Source of the DNA: JAVVHH01 sp965199665
Lineage (GTDB): Bacteria > Pseudomonadota > Alphaproteobacteria > Acetobacterales > Acetobacteraceae
Reading direction: 5' to 3'
Assembly: GCA_965199665.1 (NCBI GenBank)
Contig: OZ241208.1
Location: forward strand, 4,092,001-4,156,000
DNA length: 64,000 bases
A program made the translations under genes and the position numbers. The notes below the pieces were generated by a model, which worked only from the letters and a program-made list of their open reading frames with translations, did no database searches and was not told the DNA's origin. Within the stretch, counting starts at the first letter, position 1. Every line of letters begins with the position of its first letter. Shown here in pieces: positions 17,141 through 25,253 of the stretch.

Positions 17141-18991
17141 ATGTTGCGTGCCCTTCTGCTTTCCGTCGCGCTGCTGGCGACCCCTGCCGCCGCGCAGAGC
17201 GTGCATCACGGGCTGACCATCCTGGGGACGCCGCAGCTGCCGGCGGATTTCGACCATTTCCCTTACGTGAACCCGCAGGCGCCGAAGGGCGGCGAGATCG
17301 TCTTCGCGGCGGTGGGCAGCTTCGACGGGTTCAACCCGTACATCCTGGGGGGCAATGCGGCGCTCGGGCTGGGGGCGAGCTGGCAGCCGGGGGTAGGGGG
17401 CACGGCGTCGGGCAGCGGGGGCGGGCATGTGTGGGAGAGCCTGCTGATCCCGTCGGCGGACGAGGTGGCGACGGCGTACGGGCATCTGGCGGAGAGCATC
17501 GAGCTGGCGCCGGACCGGCTGTCGGTGGCGTTCACGATCCGGCCGGAAGCGCGGTTCTCCGACGGCACGCCGGTGCGGGCGAGCGACGTGGTATGGACGT
17601 TCGACACGCTGATGACGAAGGGGCGGCCGTCCGTGCGTGTAGCGCTGGGGGACGTGCAGGACGCGGTGGCGGAGGGGGAACGCCGGGTCGTGTTCCACTT
17701 CAAGTCGGCGGGGAACCGGGAGCTGCCGCTGGTGGTGGGCGCGCTGCCGGTGCTGCCGGCGGCGTGGTGGGCGAACCGGGATTTCAGCAAGCCGCTGACG
17801 GAGCCGCCGCTGGGGTCGGGGCCCTACAAGGTGGGGCCGTTCGAGCTGGGGCGGAGCGTGACCTACGTGCGCGACCCCAACTGGTGGGCGGCGGACCGGC
17901 CGACGGGGCGGGGGTTCGCCAATTTCGACCGGGTGCGGATCGAGTATTTCCGTGACCCGACGGTGGCGTTCCAGGCGTTCAAGGCGGGGCAGATCGACTA
18001 CCGGCAGGAGAACATCTCCAAGCAGTGGGCGACCGGCTACGACTTCCCGGCGGTGACGAACGGGGCGGTGGTGAAGGCGGAGATCCCGCATGCGCTGCCG
18101 CTGGGGATCCAGGGCTGGCTGTTCAACACGCGGCGGGAGCCGTTCCGCGACCGGCGGGTGCGGGAAGCGCTGGGGCAGGTGTTCGACTTCGAGTGGATGA
18201 ACAAGACGCTCTTCTTCGGGGCGTACGAGCGGACGACCAGCTATTTCGGCAACACGGCGCAGGAGGCGAAGGGCGCGGCCGATGCGGGGGAGCGGGCGCT
18301 GCTGGCGCCATTCGCGGATGCGCTGCCGCCGGGGGTGCTGCAGCCGTTCACCCTGCCGAGCACGGATGGATCGGGCAACAACCGGGACGGGCTGCGGCGG
18401 GCGCTGGCGCTGCTGGAGCAGGCGGGCTGGACGGTGCGGGACCGCAAGCTGGTGGATGCGTCGGGGCGGGCGATGAGCTTCACGATCCTGCTGAGCGACC
18501 CGACGCTGGAGCGGATCGCGCTGCCATTCCAGCAATGGCTGGGGCGGCTGGGGATCACGGCGACGGTGCGCACGGTGGACCCGGCGCAATACGAGCGGCT
18601 GACGGACGATTACGATTTCGACGTGACCACGGCGATCTTCCCGGGGTCGGAGCTGCCGGGGACGGAGTTGCGGGACGAGTTCTCCTGCGAAGGCGGGCGG
18701 ATCAAGGGCGGGGCGAACCTGGCGGGGATCTGCGACAAGGCGGTGGACGCGCTGGTGCAGCGGGCAATCGATGCCGCGGACCGGGACACGCTGGCGACGA
18801 CCGGGCGGGCGCTGGACCGGGTGTTGCTCAACGAGTGGTTCATGATCCCGCACTACCACGACTCGAAGTTCAAGATCGCGACGTGGAACCGGTTCGGGCG
18901 GCCCGCGGGGTCGATCCGGACGGGCTTCGTGCTGGATAGCTGGTGGGTGGACCCGGCCTTGGCGGCGAAGGTGGACGCGGTACGCCGATAG
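17141..18991 (+). CDS. YejA-like oligopeptide ABC substrate-binding protein
   Basis: A 616-residue periplasmic binding protein of SBP family 5, longer than DppA and like YejA. A signal peptide ends at AAAQ (17-20). The YejA-type opening (HHGLTILGTPQLPADFDHFP and then NPQAPKGGEI) follows. It probably binds peptides or antibiotic-like peptides. No YejB, E or F partner is present, so it is the second orphan family 5 binding protein in the window. It lies 15 bases downstream of the HisN-like gene. Confidence 0.9.
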   Translation: MLRALLLSVALLATPAAAQSVHHGLTILGTPQLPADFDHFPYVNPQAPKGGEIVFAAVGSFDGFNPYILGGNAALGLGASWQPGVGGTASGSGGGHVWESLLIPSADEVATAYGHLAESIELAPDRLSVAFTIRPEARFSDGTPVRASDVVWTFDTLMTKGRPSVRVALGDVQDAVAEGERRVVFHFKSAGNRELPLVVGALPVLPAAWWANRDFSKPLTEPPLGSGPYKVGPFELGRSVTYVRDPNWWAADRPTGRGFANFDRVRIEYFRDPTVAFQAFKAGQIDYRQENISKQWATGYDFPAVTNGAVVKAEIPHALPLGIQGWLFNTRREPFRDRRVREALGQVFDFEWMNKTLFFGAYERTTSYFGNTAQEAKGAADAGERALLAPFADALPPGVLQPFTLPSTDGSGNNRDGLRRALALLEQAGWTVRDRKLVDASGRAMSFTILLSDPTLERIALPFQQWLGRLGITATVRTVDPAQYERLTDDYDFDVTTAIFPGSELPGTELRDEFSCEGGRIKGGANLAGICDKAVDALVQRAIDAADRDTLATTGRALDRVLLNEWFMIPHYHDSKFKIATWNRFGRPAGSIRTGFVLDSWWVDPALAAKVDAVRR

Positions 18992-19010
18992 GCGGGGCGG
19001 TGACGGCCGG

Positions 19011-19541
19011 TCAGCCGTCGCGGACGTATTTCCGGGGTTCGATGCCGAGGATCTCGTCGGAGAGCTTGGCCGGGTCGAGGGCGAGGCCGAGGCGGTCGGC
19101 GATGGCGTAGAGGTGGGCGTGCAAGGTGATCTGGGCGTCGGGGTCGGCGACGAGAGCTTCCTCGACGGCGGTTTCGGCGTCGCGGCGGATCTCGGCGCGG
19201 GCCTTGCCCTTGCGGTCGGCAGAGGCGCGATGGAGCGCGTCGGTGAGCGGAGCGCGGCGGGGATCGCTGACGGGGGCGCGCGCCGGGGCGAGCTTGCGGA
19301 ACAGCGCGTTCTCGGCGTTGACGGCGCTGACGACGGCGCGGGTGGCGCGGCTGAGGTCGAGGGTCTGCTTGGCGGTGTCGGCGGGCTTCTCGGGGGTGGC
19401 GGCGGCGTTGGCCTCGTCGATGCGGCGGGCGGCATCGCGGGCGGCCTGCATGTTGAGATCGGCGAGCTCGCGGAAGTAGCCGGCCTGCCGATCGGCGCGG
19501 TGGTCGGAGGTTTCGCGCGGGTTACGCGGGGGGCTGGTCAT
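19011..19541 (-). CDS. Conserved hypothetical cytoplasmic protein
   Basis: A 176-residue protein I do not recognise. It is charged and helical: a long predicted helix with heptad-like spacing from about 20-95 (RELADLNMQAARDAARRIDE) suggests a coiled coil. The C-terminal half is also helical and rich in Asp and Arg. There are no cysteines, no membrane span and no signal peptide. The start is ATG 19541 (GTG at 19544 immediately precedes it). It stands alone between the YejA-like gene and a GNAT enzyme, with a more A+T-rich upstream stretch near 19550-19570 as a likely promoter. Confidence 0.65.
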   Translation of the reverse strand: MTSPPRNPRETSDHRADRQAGYFRELADLNMQAARDAARRIDEANAAATPEKPADTAKQTLDLSRATRAVVSAVNAENALFRKLAPARAPVSDPRRAPLTDALHRASADRKGKARAEIRRDAETAVEEALVADPDAQITLHAHLYAIADRLGLALDPAKLSDEILGIEPRKYVRDG

Positions 19542-19627
19542 CACGGCGCGATTAGGAACATTTTCATAAACAGGGATGCAAGCGGTTTCGCGGCCCGAGG
19601 GTCGGCCGCCGGGCGGTGGGGCGGCGC

Positions 19628-20206
19628 ATGAGCGACCAGGGGAGGATCAGGCCGGTGCGGGCGGGGGATGCGACCGGGCTCGCCGCGCTGTTGAACGAGA
19701 TCATCGCGCGCGGGGGGACGACGGCGTTGGAGGAGGCCTTCTCGCCGGACGGGTTGGCGGCGGCGATGCTGGCAGGGCCGGGCGTGCTCTGCTGCTTCGT
19801 GGCGGCGGCGGCGGACGGAACGCTCGTGGGATTCCAGAGCCTGACGCGGTCGGAGCACCTGCCGGCCGATGTGGGCGAGATCGGCACGTTCGTGCGGGTG
19901 GGTCTCACGCAGTCCGGGGTGGGGCGGGAGCTGTTCGAGGCGACGCGGCTGGCGGCGGCGGGGCTGGGGCTGTCGGCGATCCACGCGAGCATCCGGGCGG
20001 ACAATGCCGGCGGACTCCGCTTCTACGGGCGGCTCGGCTTCGTCGATCACGACGTTCGGCGCGGGGTGCCGTTGCGGGACGGCACGCCGGTGGACCGGGT
20101 CGGCAAGCGGTTCGCGCTGGCCGGGACGGGTGCCGGGATGGGTGCCGGGACGGGTGCCCGGACGGGTGACGGTCAGCCGTTGGCGGGCGGGGGACGCAGG
20201 CCGTAG
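19628..20206 (+). CDS. GNAT family N-acetyltransferase with repeat-extended tail
   Basis: A 192-residue acetyltransferase of the phosphinothricin/amino-acid type. The core (about residues 6-165) includes the acetyl-CoA loop QSGVGRELFEATR and the final strand region NAGGLRFYGRLGFVDH. The ATG at 19628 is chosen over an upstream GTG (19616). The tail from about residue 165 is encoded by four 12-bp repeats and then by the antisense of the next gene, giving a glycine-rich extension unlike the family. The natural end is probably near GKRFALAG. The acetyl acceptor is unknown. Confidence 0.82.
   Translation: MSDQGRIRPVRAGDATGLAALLNEIIARGGTTALEEAFSPDGLAAAMLAGPGVLCCFVAAAADGTLVGFQSLTRSEHLPADVGEIGTFVRVGLTQSGVGRELFEATRLAAAGLGLSAIHASIRADNAGGLRFYGRLGFVDHDVRRGVPLRDGTPVDRVGKRFALAGTGAGMGAGTGARTGDGQPLAGGGRRP
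20120..20167 (+). repeat. Four tandem 12-bp repeats
   Basis: The unit GCCGGGACGGGT occurs at 20120-20131, with variant copies at 20132-20143 (one change), 20144-20155 (exact) and 20156-20167 (one change). It is in frame with the acetyltransferase and adds a Gly/Ala/Thr-rich tail. It pushes the reading frame 34 bases into the convergent aldolase gene. Confidence 0.9.
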
Positions 20207-20844
20207 GTGGCGAAGGCGGCGAGGGTTTCGGCGATCTCGGCGTCGGTGAGGATGTGGGGGCCGAGCGGGAGGGCGAGGGTGTATTGGCGGGCCAGGGTCT
20301 CAAGTTCGACGGCGAGCCAGAGCGCCTTGGCCAGGCTGGGGCCGAGGACGATCATGCCGTGATTGGCGAGCAGGCAGGCGGAGCGATCCTCCAGCGCGGC
20401 CAGGGCGTGGGCGGCGAGTTCGGCGGTGCCGTAGCGGGCGTAGGGCGCGCAGCGGACGGTGGGGCCGCCGAAGGCCGCAATCATGTAGTGCACGGCGGGG
20501 ATCTCGCGGCGGGCGATGGCCAGGGCGGTGCAGTAGGGCGCGTGGGTGTGGATCACGGCGGCGGCTTCGGGGCGGGCGCGGAGGATGTCGCGGTGGAAGC
20601 GCCACTCGGTGGAGGGCGGCAGCGGGCCGGTCCAGTCGCCGTCGTTCGCCGGGGGCGTCGGGGCCAACGCCATGGCGGCGACATGCTCGGGGCGCATCGC
20701 GTCGTAGGGGGTGGCGGACGGGGTGATGAGCATCGTGTCGCCGTAGCGGGCGGCGACGTTGCCGGAGGTGCCCTGGTTGATGCCGAGGGCGTTCATGGCG
20801 CGGGCGACGTCGATGATGTCCTGGCGGAGGGCGAGTTCGTCCAT
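20173..20844 (-). CDS. Class II aldolase/adducin family protein (FucA-like)
   Basis: A 223-residue zinc-dependent aldolase fold. The phosphate-binding loop GTSGNVAARYG (25-35) is followed by the acid-base residue E80 in PSTEWRFH and the zinc ligands H99, H101 (HTHAPYC) and H162 (NHGMIVLG). The closest functional types are L-fuculose-1-phosphate or L-ribulose-5-phosphate enzymes. No fucose or arabinose genes adjoin it, so the sugar phosphate is uncertain. Its 3' end overlaps the GNAT gene by 34 bases. Confidence 0.88.
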   Translation of the reverse strand: MDELALRQDIIDVARAMNALGINQGTSGNVAARYGDTMLITPSATPYDAMRPEHVAAMALAPTPPANDGDWTGPLPPSTEWRFHRDILRARPEAAAVIHTHAPYCTALAIARREIPAVHYMIAAFGGPTVRCAPYARYGTAELAAHALAALEDRSACLLANHGMIVLGPSLAKALWLAVELETLARQYTLALPLGPHILTDAEIAETLAAFATYGLRPPPANG

Positions 20845-20916
20845 GCGGTCCGTTGCGGCAGAAGCCGCCCCGTCTAGACCGCCGGGCTGGATATCTCCAG
20901 CCCGGCGGGTTGTGGC

Positions 20917-22329
20917 TCAGAAGGTGGCGTGGAGGAAAGGCAGGCTGGGGGCGAAGAAGTAGCCGCCGCCGCGCAGCTTGACGTAGGGGCCCTCCGGCGG
21001 GGCTTTGCCGTCGCGGCTGTAGAACTCGACGGGGTCGGTGGTGGCGCTGCCCCAGTCGCGCGGCCAATCCAGCGGGGCGGCGTTGGCCTGGCCGATGACG
21101 GGGTCGATGCCGCCGGCGGGGCTGTTGGCGGCTTTCTGGGTGGTCTCGAACTGGGCGGCGATGTTGGCCTGATAGGCTTGGAACAGGAGGCCGACGCCGT
21201 CGACCGGGATCTGGTCGGGCTTGGGCTCGTCGGCCAGGACGAGGCGGGCGGGATGGGCCGGGTCGGGGGCGGCGTCGTCGCGGGTGCCATAGGTCATGCC
21301 GCGGCGGATCATGATCCAGCGGCGGGTGTCGGCGGTGCGGGGGTTGACCTTGCGGATGTGGGCGAAGTGCGGGCAGTGCGGCGGGTCGGTGGTGAAGCGG
21401 AAATTGTTGGTGACGTCCGGCGGCAGCGGGGCGGCGTCCGTGCCGTCATCGGGGCGCAGCTCGAACGGGGTGCCGCTCTCGAGGCGGCCGATGCCGGCGG
21501 AGTCGCGGTTGGGGAAGTCGTCGTCGCGGCCGACGGTGAGCAGCTCCTCGCGATCGCGGAAGGCGCGGACGAACTGCTCGAGCTGGCGGAAGACGAAGTA
21601 GCTGCCATAGGCGTAGGGGTCGTTGACGGCCGAATCGCGGACGACGAACTGGTCGACGGGGAAGCCGGCATCGGGCAGCTCCTGGTTGCCCGTCTTGGCG
21701 GCGGCGACGTCTTCGGCGAGGACGAGGGGTTGGCTGCGGCCGTCGACGTAGCCGAAATTCTCGACGCCGCGGCCGGCGGTGTTGAAGAACTGGTTGCCGA
21801 TGATCTCGCCGCTATGGGCGAGGTCGGCGAACAGGCTGATGTCGTTGAGGAGGTCGGTGGCCTCGGTCTGGGCGTGCGCGGCGGTGTCGGTGGCGACGAG
21901 GATCATGGCGTGCGGGACGCGCAGGCGGCTGTCCCATTCGGCGGCTTCGGGATCGCCGAGCGCGGCGGCGGGCATGCCGGCCTGGAAGGACGGGTCGGGC
22001 GGCTGGTGGGCGTGCGGGATGCCGAAATAGTCGTAGCCTGGCTTGGAGAGGAAGAGGGCGACGAAGGGGTGGAGGTCCTTGCGGCCGGTGCTGCGCTTGT
22101 CGGCCGCGGCCTGGAGCTGCTGCTTGGCGGTGCGCATGCGGGCGATCTGGGCGCGGAGAAAGGTGCGGGCGTCCGCCGTCTTGCCGTCGCGGAAGCGGCA
22201 GAACAGGAACACGGCGTTATCTCGGCCATGGTATTTCAGGATGTTGCCCTGGAGGCGATCGAGGAAGGGGCCGATATCGGGGTCGGGGGTGGTCCAGGCG
22301 ATCGGGGCCTTGAGCTTCTGTGCGATCAT
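20917..22329 (-). CDS. DyP-type haem peroxidase
   Basis: A 470-residue dye-decolourising peroxidase. The family GXXDG motif reads GYVDG at 193-197 and holds the distal Asp196. The proximal haem ligand is H324 in HFAHIRKVNPR, and the distal arginine is in IRRGMTYG (342-348). It is a long, class C/D-like form. No Tat signal is visible, so the protein is probably cytoplasmic, and no encapsulin gene is nearby. It would oxidise bulky aromatic compounds with hydrogen peroxide. It is divergent from an MBL hydrolase across a palindrome-bearing 112-base region. Confidence 0.9.
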   Translation of the reverse strand: MIAQKLKAPIAWTTPDPDIGPFLDRLQGNILKYHGRDNAVFLFCRFRDGKTADARTFLRAQIARMRTAKQQLQAAADKRSTGRKDLHPFVALFLSKPGYDYFGIPHAHQPPDPSFQAGMPAAALGDPEAAEWDSRLRVPHAMILVATDTAAHAQTEATDLLNDISLFADLAHSGEIIGNQFFNTAGRGVENFGYVDGRSQPLVLAEDVAAAKTGNQELPDAGFPVDQFVVRDSAVNDPYAYGSYFVFRQLEQFVRAFRDREELLTVGRDDDFPNRDSAGIGRLESGTPFELRPDDGTDAAPLPPDVTNNFRFTTDPPHCPHFAHIRKVNPRTADTRRWIMIRRGMTYGTRDDAAPDPAHPARLVLADEPKPDQIPVDGVGLLFQAYQANIAAQFETTQKAANSPAGGIDPVIGQANAAPLDWPRDWGSATTDPVEFYSRDGKAPPEGPYVKLRGGGYFFAPSLPFLHATF

Positions 22330-22393
22330 GGCGGTGTCCTTCGAGGGCCAAATTTTGGAGGCGTTTTCTTCGAGCGGGGCAGCCGGGTCGCAG

Positions 22394-22422
22394 CGTGACG
22401 GTCACGTTTCGACATTGCAATG
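22394..22422. promoter_or_regulatory. Two palindromes in the DyP/MBL divergent promoter
   Basis: CGTGACGGTCACG at 22394-22406 is a perfect palindrome about a central base. CATTGCAATG at 22413-22422 is a second perfect 10-bp palindrome. Both lie in the 112-base gap between the divergent peroxidase and hydrolase genes, within 50 bases of the hydrolase start. They are candidate binding sites for a dimeric regulator controlling one or both genes. The regulator is unknown. Confidence 0.4.
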
Positions 22423-22441
22423 AAAGACTGGTTGGGCAGGC

Positions 22442-23449
22442 ATGGGCAATCGCTATTATGGGGGACCGGCATCGGATCATTTCGACGGGGCGCGGTTCTT
22501 CAACCCGGGGCAGCCGCCGACGGACCGGTCGCTCGGCGACATGCTGCGGTGGAAGTTCGGCAGCCGGCCGGCGGCGTGGCCGCGCGAGGTGCCGGTGGTG
22601 CCGGCGCGGCCGGCGGGGCGGGTGGACGGGCTGCGGGTGACGGTGGTGGGGCACGCGACGACGCTGATCCAGGCGGCGGGGGTCAACGTGTTGACGGACC
22701 CGGTGTGGTCGGTGCGGGCGAGCCCGTTCCGGTCGGTGGGGCCGCGCCGGGTCGCGGCGCCGGGGGTGGCGTGGGAGTCGCTGCCGCGGATCGACGCGGT
22801 GCTGCTGAGCCATTGCCATTACGACCACATGGATCTGGACGCGCTCCGGCGGCTGTGCGCGCGGGACCGGCCGCTGCTGGCGATGCCGCTGGGCAACGAC
22901 GCGATCGTGCGGCGGGCGATCCCGGAGGCGCGGGTGGCCGTCGGCGACTGGGGCGAGCGGCTCTCGTTGGGCAACGGGCTCCATACCACGCTGACGCGGG
23001 CCAACCATTGGGCGAACCGCTGGCCGTGGGACGTGCGGGAGCCGTTATGGGCGGGGCATTGGCTCGACAGTCCCGCCGGGTCGGTGTGGTTCGCCGGGGA
23101 TACGGGCTATGGCGACGGGTCGATGTTCCGGGCGCTGGGGGAGCGGATGGGGCCGCCGGATCTCGCGCTGATCCCGATCGGCGCCTACGAGCCGCGCTGG
23201 TTCATGGCGGCGCAGCACGTCGACCCGGCGGAGGCGGTGCGGATGTTCCTCGACGTCGGTGCGCGGCGGGCGGTGGGGATCCATTGGGGCGTGTTCCAGC
23301 TGACGGACGAGGCGCGGGAGGCGCCGGTGCGTGGCCTGGCGGCGGCGCTGGCGGCGGCGGGGATCGACCCCTCCTCTTTCGTGGCGGGCGAGCCCGGCGA
23401 CGCGGTGGACATCGCGCCGCATCTTGCTGCGGCGGAGGGACCGGGGTAG
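22442..23449 (+). CDS. MBL-fold metallohydrolase (NAPE-PLD/UlaG-like)
   Basis: A 335-residue metallo-beta-lactamase-fold enzyme. The dinuclear metal motif SHCHYDHMD places ligands at H124, H126, D128 and H129. Further ligands are probably H-containing RANHW and the D in FAGDTGYGDG. The arrangement VTVVGHATTLIQAAGVNVLTD is typical of N-acylphosphatidylethanolamine phospholipase D-like and lactonase-like members. Its substrate could be a phospholipid or a cyclic sugar acid. It is divergent from the DyP peroxidase and followed 34 bases later by a VOC protein. Confidence 0.88.
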   Translation: MGNRYYGGPASDHFDGARFFNPGQPPTDRSLGDMLRWKFGSRPAAWPREVPVVPARPAGRVDGLRVTVVGHATTLIQAAGVNVLTDPVWSVRASPFRSVGPRRVAAPGVAWESLPRIDAVLLSHCHYDHMDLDALRRLCARDRPLLAMPLGNDAIVRRAIPEARVAVGDWGERLSLGNGLHTTLTRANHWANRWPWDVREPLWAGHWLDSPAGSVWFAGDTGYGDGSMFRALGERMGPPDLALIPIGAYEPRWFMAAQHVDPAEAVRMFLDVGARRAVGIHWGVFQLTDEAREAPVRGLAAALAAAGIDPSSFVAGEPGDAVDIAPHLAAAEGPG

Positions 23450-23483
23450 CCCGGGGGTAAGCAACCAACATGGAGAAACGCGG

Positions 23484-23864
23484 ATGTTCACTCACGTCAT
23501 GGTCGGCAGCAACGACATCGAGCGGTCGCGGAAGTTCTACGACGCGCTGCTGGGAACGATCGGCGCGCAGCCAGGAACCACCGATGCCAAGGGAAGGCTG
23601 ATCTACTCGCACGATGGCGGGCGGTTGCTGATCACGCCGCCGATCAACGGGCAGGACGCGACCGGCGCCAATGGCGGCACCATCGGCTTCAAGGCGAGCG
23701 GGCCCGAGCAGGTGAAGGCGTTCCACGATGCCGGCGTGTCCAATGGCGGGACGAGCTGCGAGGATCCGCCGGGGGTGCGCGAGAACGGGCCGTCGAAGTT
23801 GTACCTGGCGTATCTGCGCGACCCCGACGGCAACAAGCTGTGCGCGCTGCACCGCATGGGGTGA
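23484..23864 (+). CDS. VOC superfamily (glyoxalase/bleomycin-resistance fold) protein
   Basis: A 126-residue single-domain VOC protein with the opening MFTHVMVGSNDIERSRKFYD and the closing YLRDPDGNKLCALH. It starts 34 bases after the MBL gene behind GGAG. Such small members act in lactoylglutathione metabolism, dioxygenation or binding-type resistance. The closing motif carries Asn-Lys where many glyoxalases have a metal-binding Glu-X-Glu, so true glyoxalase I activity is doubtful. Confidence 0.85.
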   Translation: MFTHVMVGSNDIERSRKFYDALLGTIGAQPGTTDAKGRLIYSHDGGRLLITPPINGQDATGANGGTIGFKASGPEQVKAFHDAGVSNGGTSCEDPPGVRENGPSKLYLAYLRDPDGNKLCALHRMG

Positions 23865-23942
23865 CGGCGCTGGGCCGGATGAGGTAGCCGGTCCGGGCGG
23901 GTTCGGCGTGGCGCTGCGCTGCAGCAAGGATAGAGTAGCGCC

Positions 23943-25253
23943 ATGGCCGAACCTCCCCGCGACAGCGTCCCGCAACAGCTTCCGGAGCCCGGGATGGGCG
24001 CCGCTGTCGTCGAGCCGGTGATCGTCCGGCCCGGGACGGGGGGCGACGAGGGGGCGGCGAACTGGCGCCGCACGCTGGCCATCATGATCGGGCTACAGAT
24101 CGGGATGAATGCCGGGTTCACGGTGTTGTCGCCGATCATGCCGCTGTTCCTGCCGCAGATCGGGGTGACGGACGCGTTCGGCATCAATCTGTGGGCCGGG
24201 GTGCTGGCCTGCGTGACGCCGTTATTCGCCGCGGTGATGTCGCCGATCTGGGGGCGGGTGGCGGACCGGCGGGGGCGGCGGCTGATGGTGCTGCGCTCGT
24301 GCCTGGCGATCGGGACGTTCATCGGGCTGATGAGCTTGGTGCAGAACGAGTGGCAGTTGCTGGGGCTGCGGGCGGCGATGGGGATCTTCGCCGGGTTCAA
24401 CGCGGCGACGATCGCGATGGTGGCGACCCAGGTGCCGTCGGGGCGGCTGGGCTACTCGCTGGGCTGGCTCAGCACGGGGCAGCTGGTGGGCACGCTGGTC
24501 GGGCCGTTGGTGGGCGGCGCCGTGGCGGACGTGACGGGCAGCTACCGGGCGCCGTTCGTGCTGACGTCGTTGGTGTGCTTCGCGTCGGCGGGCGTGGTGG
24601 TGTGGCTGGTGCAGGAGCGGTTCACGCCGCCCAAGATCGCGGTGGCCAAGAAGTCGTTCTTCCAGAGCTTCGCCGTGCTGGGGCGGTCGCCGGGGCTGGT
24701 GCCGCTGTTCGTGGTGCTGTTGCTGGCGCAGTTCGCGGTGCAGGCGGTGCAGCCGGTGGTGACGGTGTTCGTGGAGCAGCTGGCGGGCAACCGGGCGGAC
24801 ATCGCGACGCTGGCGGGGATCGCGTTCTCCATCACCGGGCTGGCGGATCTCATCGCGTCGCCGTTCCTGGGGCGGCGGAGCGACACGCTGGGGTATCGGC
24901 GGGTGCTGCTGATCAGCCTGGCGGGGGCGACGCTGGCGAGCGCGCCGCAGTTCTTCGTGTCCGATTACGGGTGGTTCGTGGCGGCGCGGTTCGGGCTGGG
25001 GCTGTTCGTGGGCGGGATCCTGCCGACCGCCAATGCGTTGGTAGGACGGTTGGCGCCGGCGGGCGACCGGGGCGCGGTGTATGGCGCGACGGCGTCGGCG
25101 ATGTTCCTGGGGCAGTCGCTGGGGCCGCTCTCGGGCGGGGCGATCGCGGCGGTGGCGGGGGTGCGCTGGGTATTCCTGGTGACGGCGACGCTGCTGCTGC
25201 TGAACTTCATCTGGGTGTGGGCGCGGGTGCCGGAGGTCAAACGGGCCGCATGA
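23943..25253 (+). CDS. MFS drug-efflux-type transporter (DHA1 family)
   Basis: A 436-residue twelve-span permease. After a cytoplasmic leader of about 40 residues, the spans start at LAIMIGLQIGMNAGF. The MFS motif A appears as GRVADRRGRRLMV between spans 2 and 3, and a second copy as GRRSDTLGYRRVL in the other half. The arrangement resembles MdtG/TetA-type proton-coupled exporters. Its stop overlaps the start of the AsmA gene (ATGA at 25250-25253), so the two are translationally coupled. The cargo is unknown. Confidence 0.9.
   Translation: MAEPPRDSVPQQLPEPGMGAAVVEPVIVRPGTGGDEGAANWRRTLAIMIGLQIGMNAGFTVLSPIMPLFLPQIGVTDAFGINLWAGVLACVTPLFAAVMSPIWGRVADRRGRRLMVLRSCLAIGTFIGLMSLVQNEWQLLGLRAAMGIFAGFNAATIAMVATQVPSGRLGYSLGWLSTGQLVGTLVGPLVGGAVADVTGSYRAPFVLTSLVCFASAGVVVWLVQERFTPPKIAVAKKSFFQSFAVLGRSPGLVPLFVVLLLAQFAVQAVQPVVTVFVEQLAGNRADIATLAGIAFSITGLADLIASPFLGRRSDTLGYRRVLLISLAGATLASAPQFFVSDYGWFVAARFGLGLFVGGILPTANALVGRLAPAGDRGAVYGATASAMFLGQSLGPLSGGAIAAVAGVRWVFLVTATLLLLNFIWVWARVPEVKRAA

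Noticed and set aside
20120..20167. Short repeats as a CRISPR array
   Set aside because: The 12-bp units are contiguous with no spacers and lie in a coding frame.
24191..25249. Upstream extension of the AsmA frame through the MFS gene
   Set aside because: The extension is a shadow translation. The real start is the ATG at 25250 with the typical AsmA anchor.
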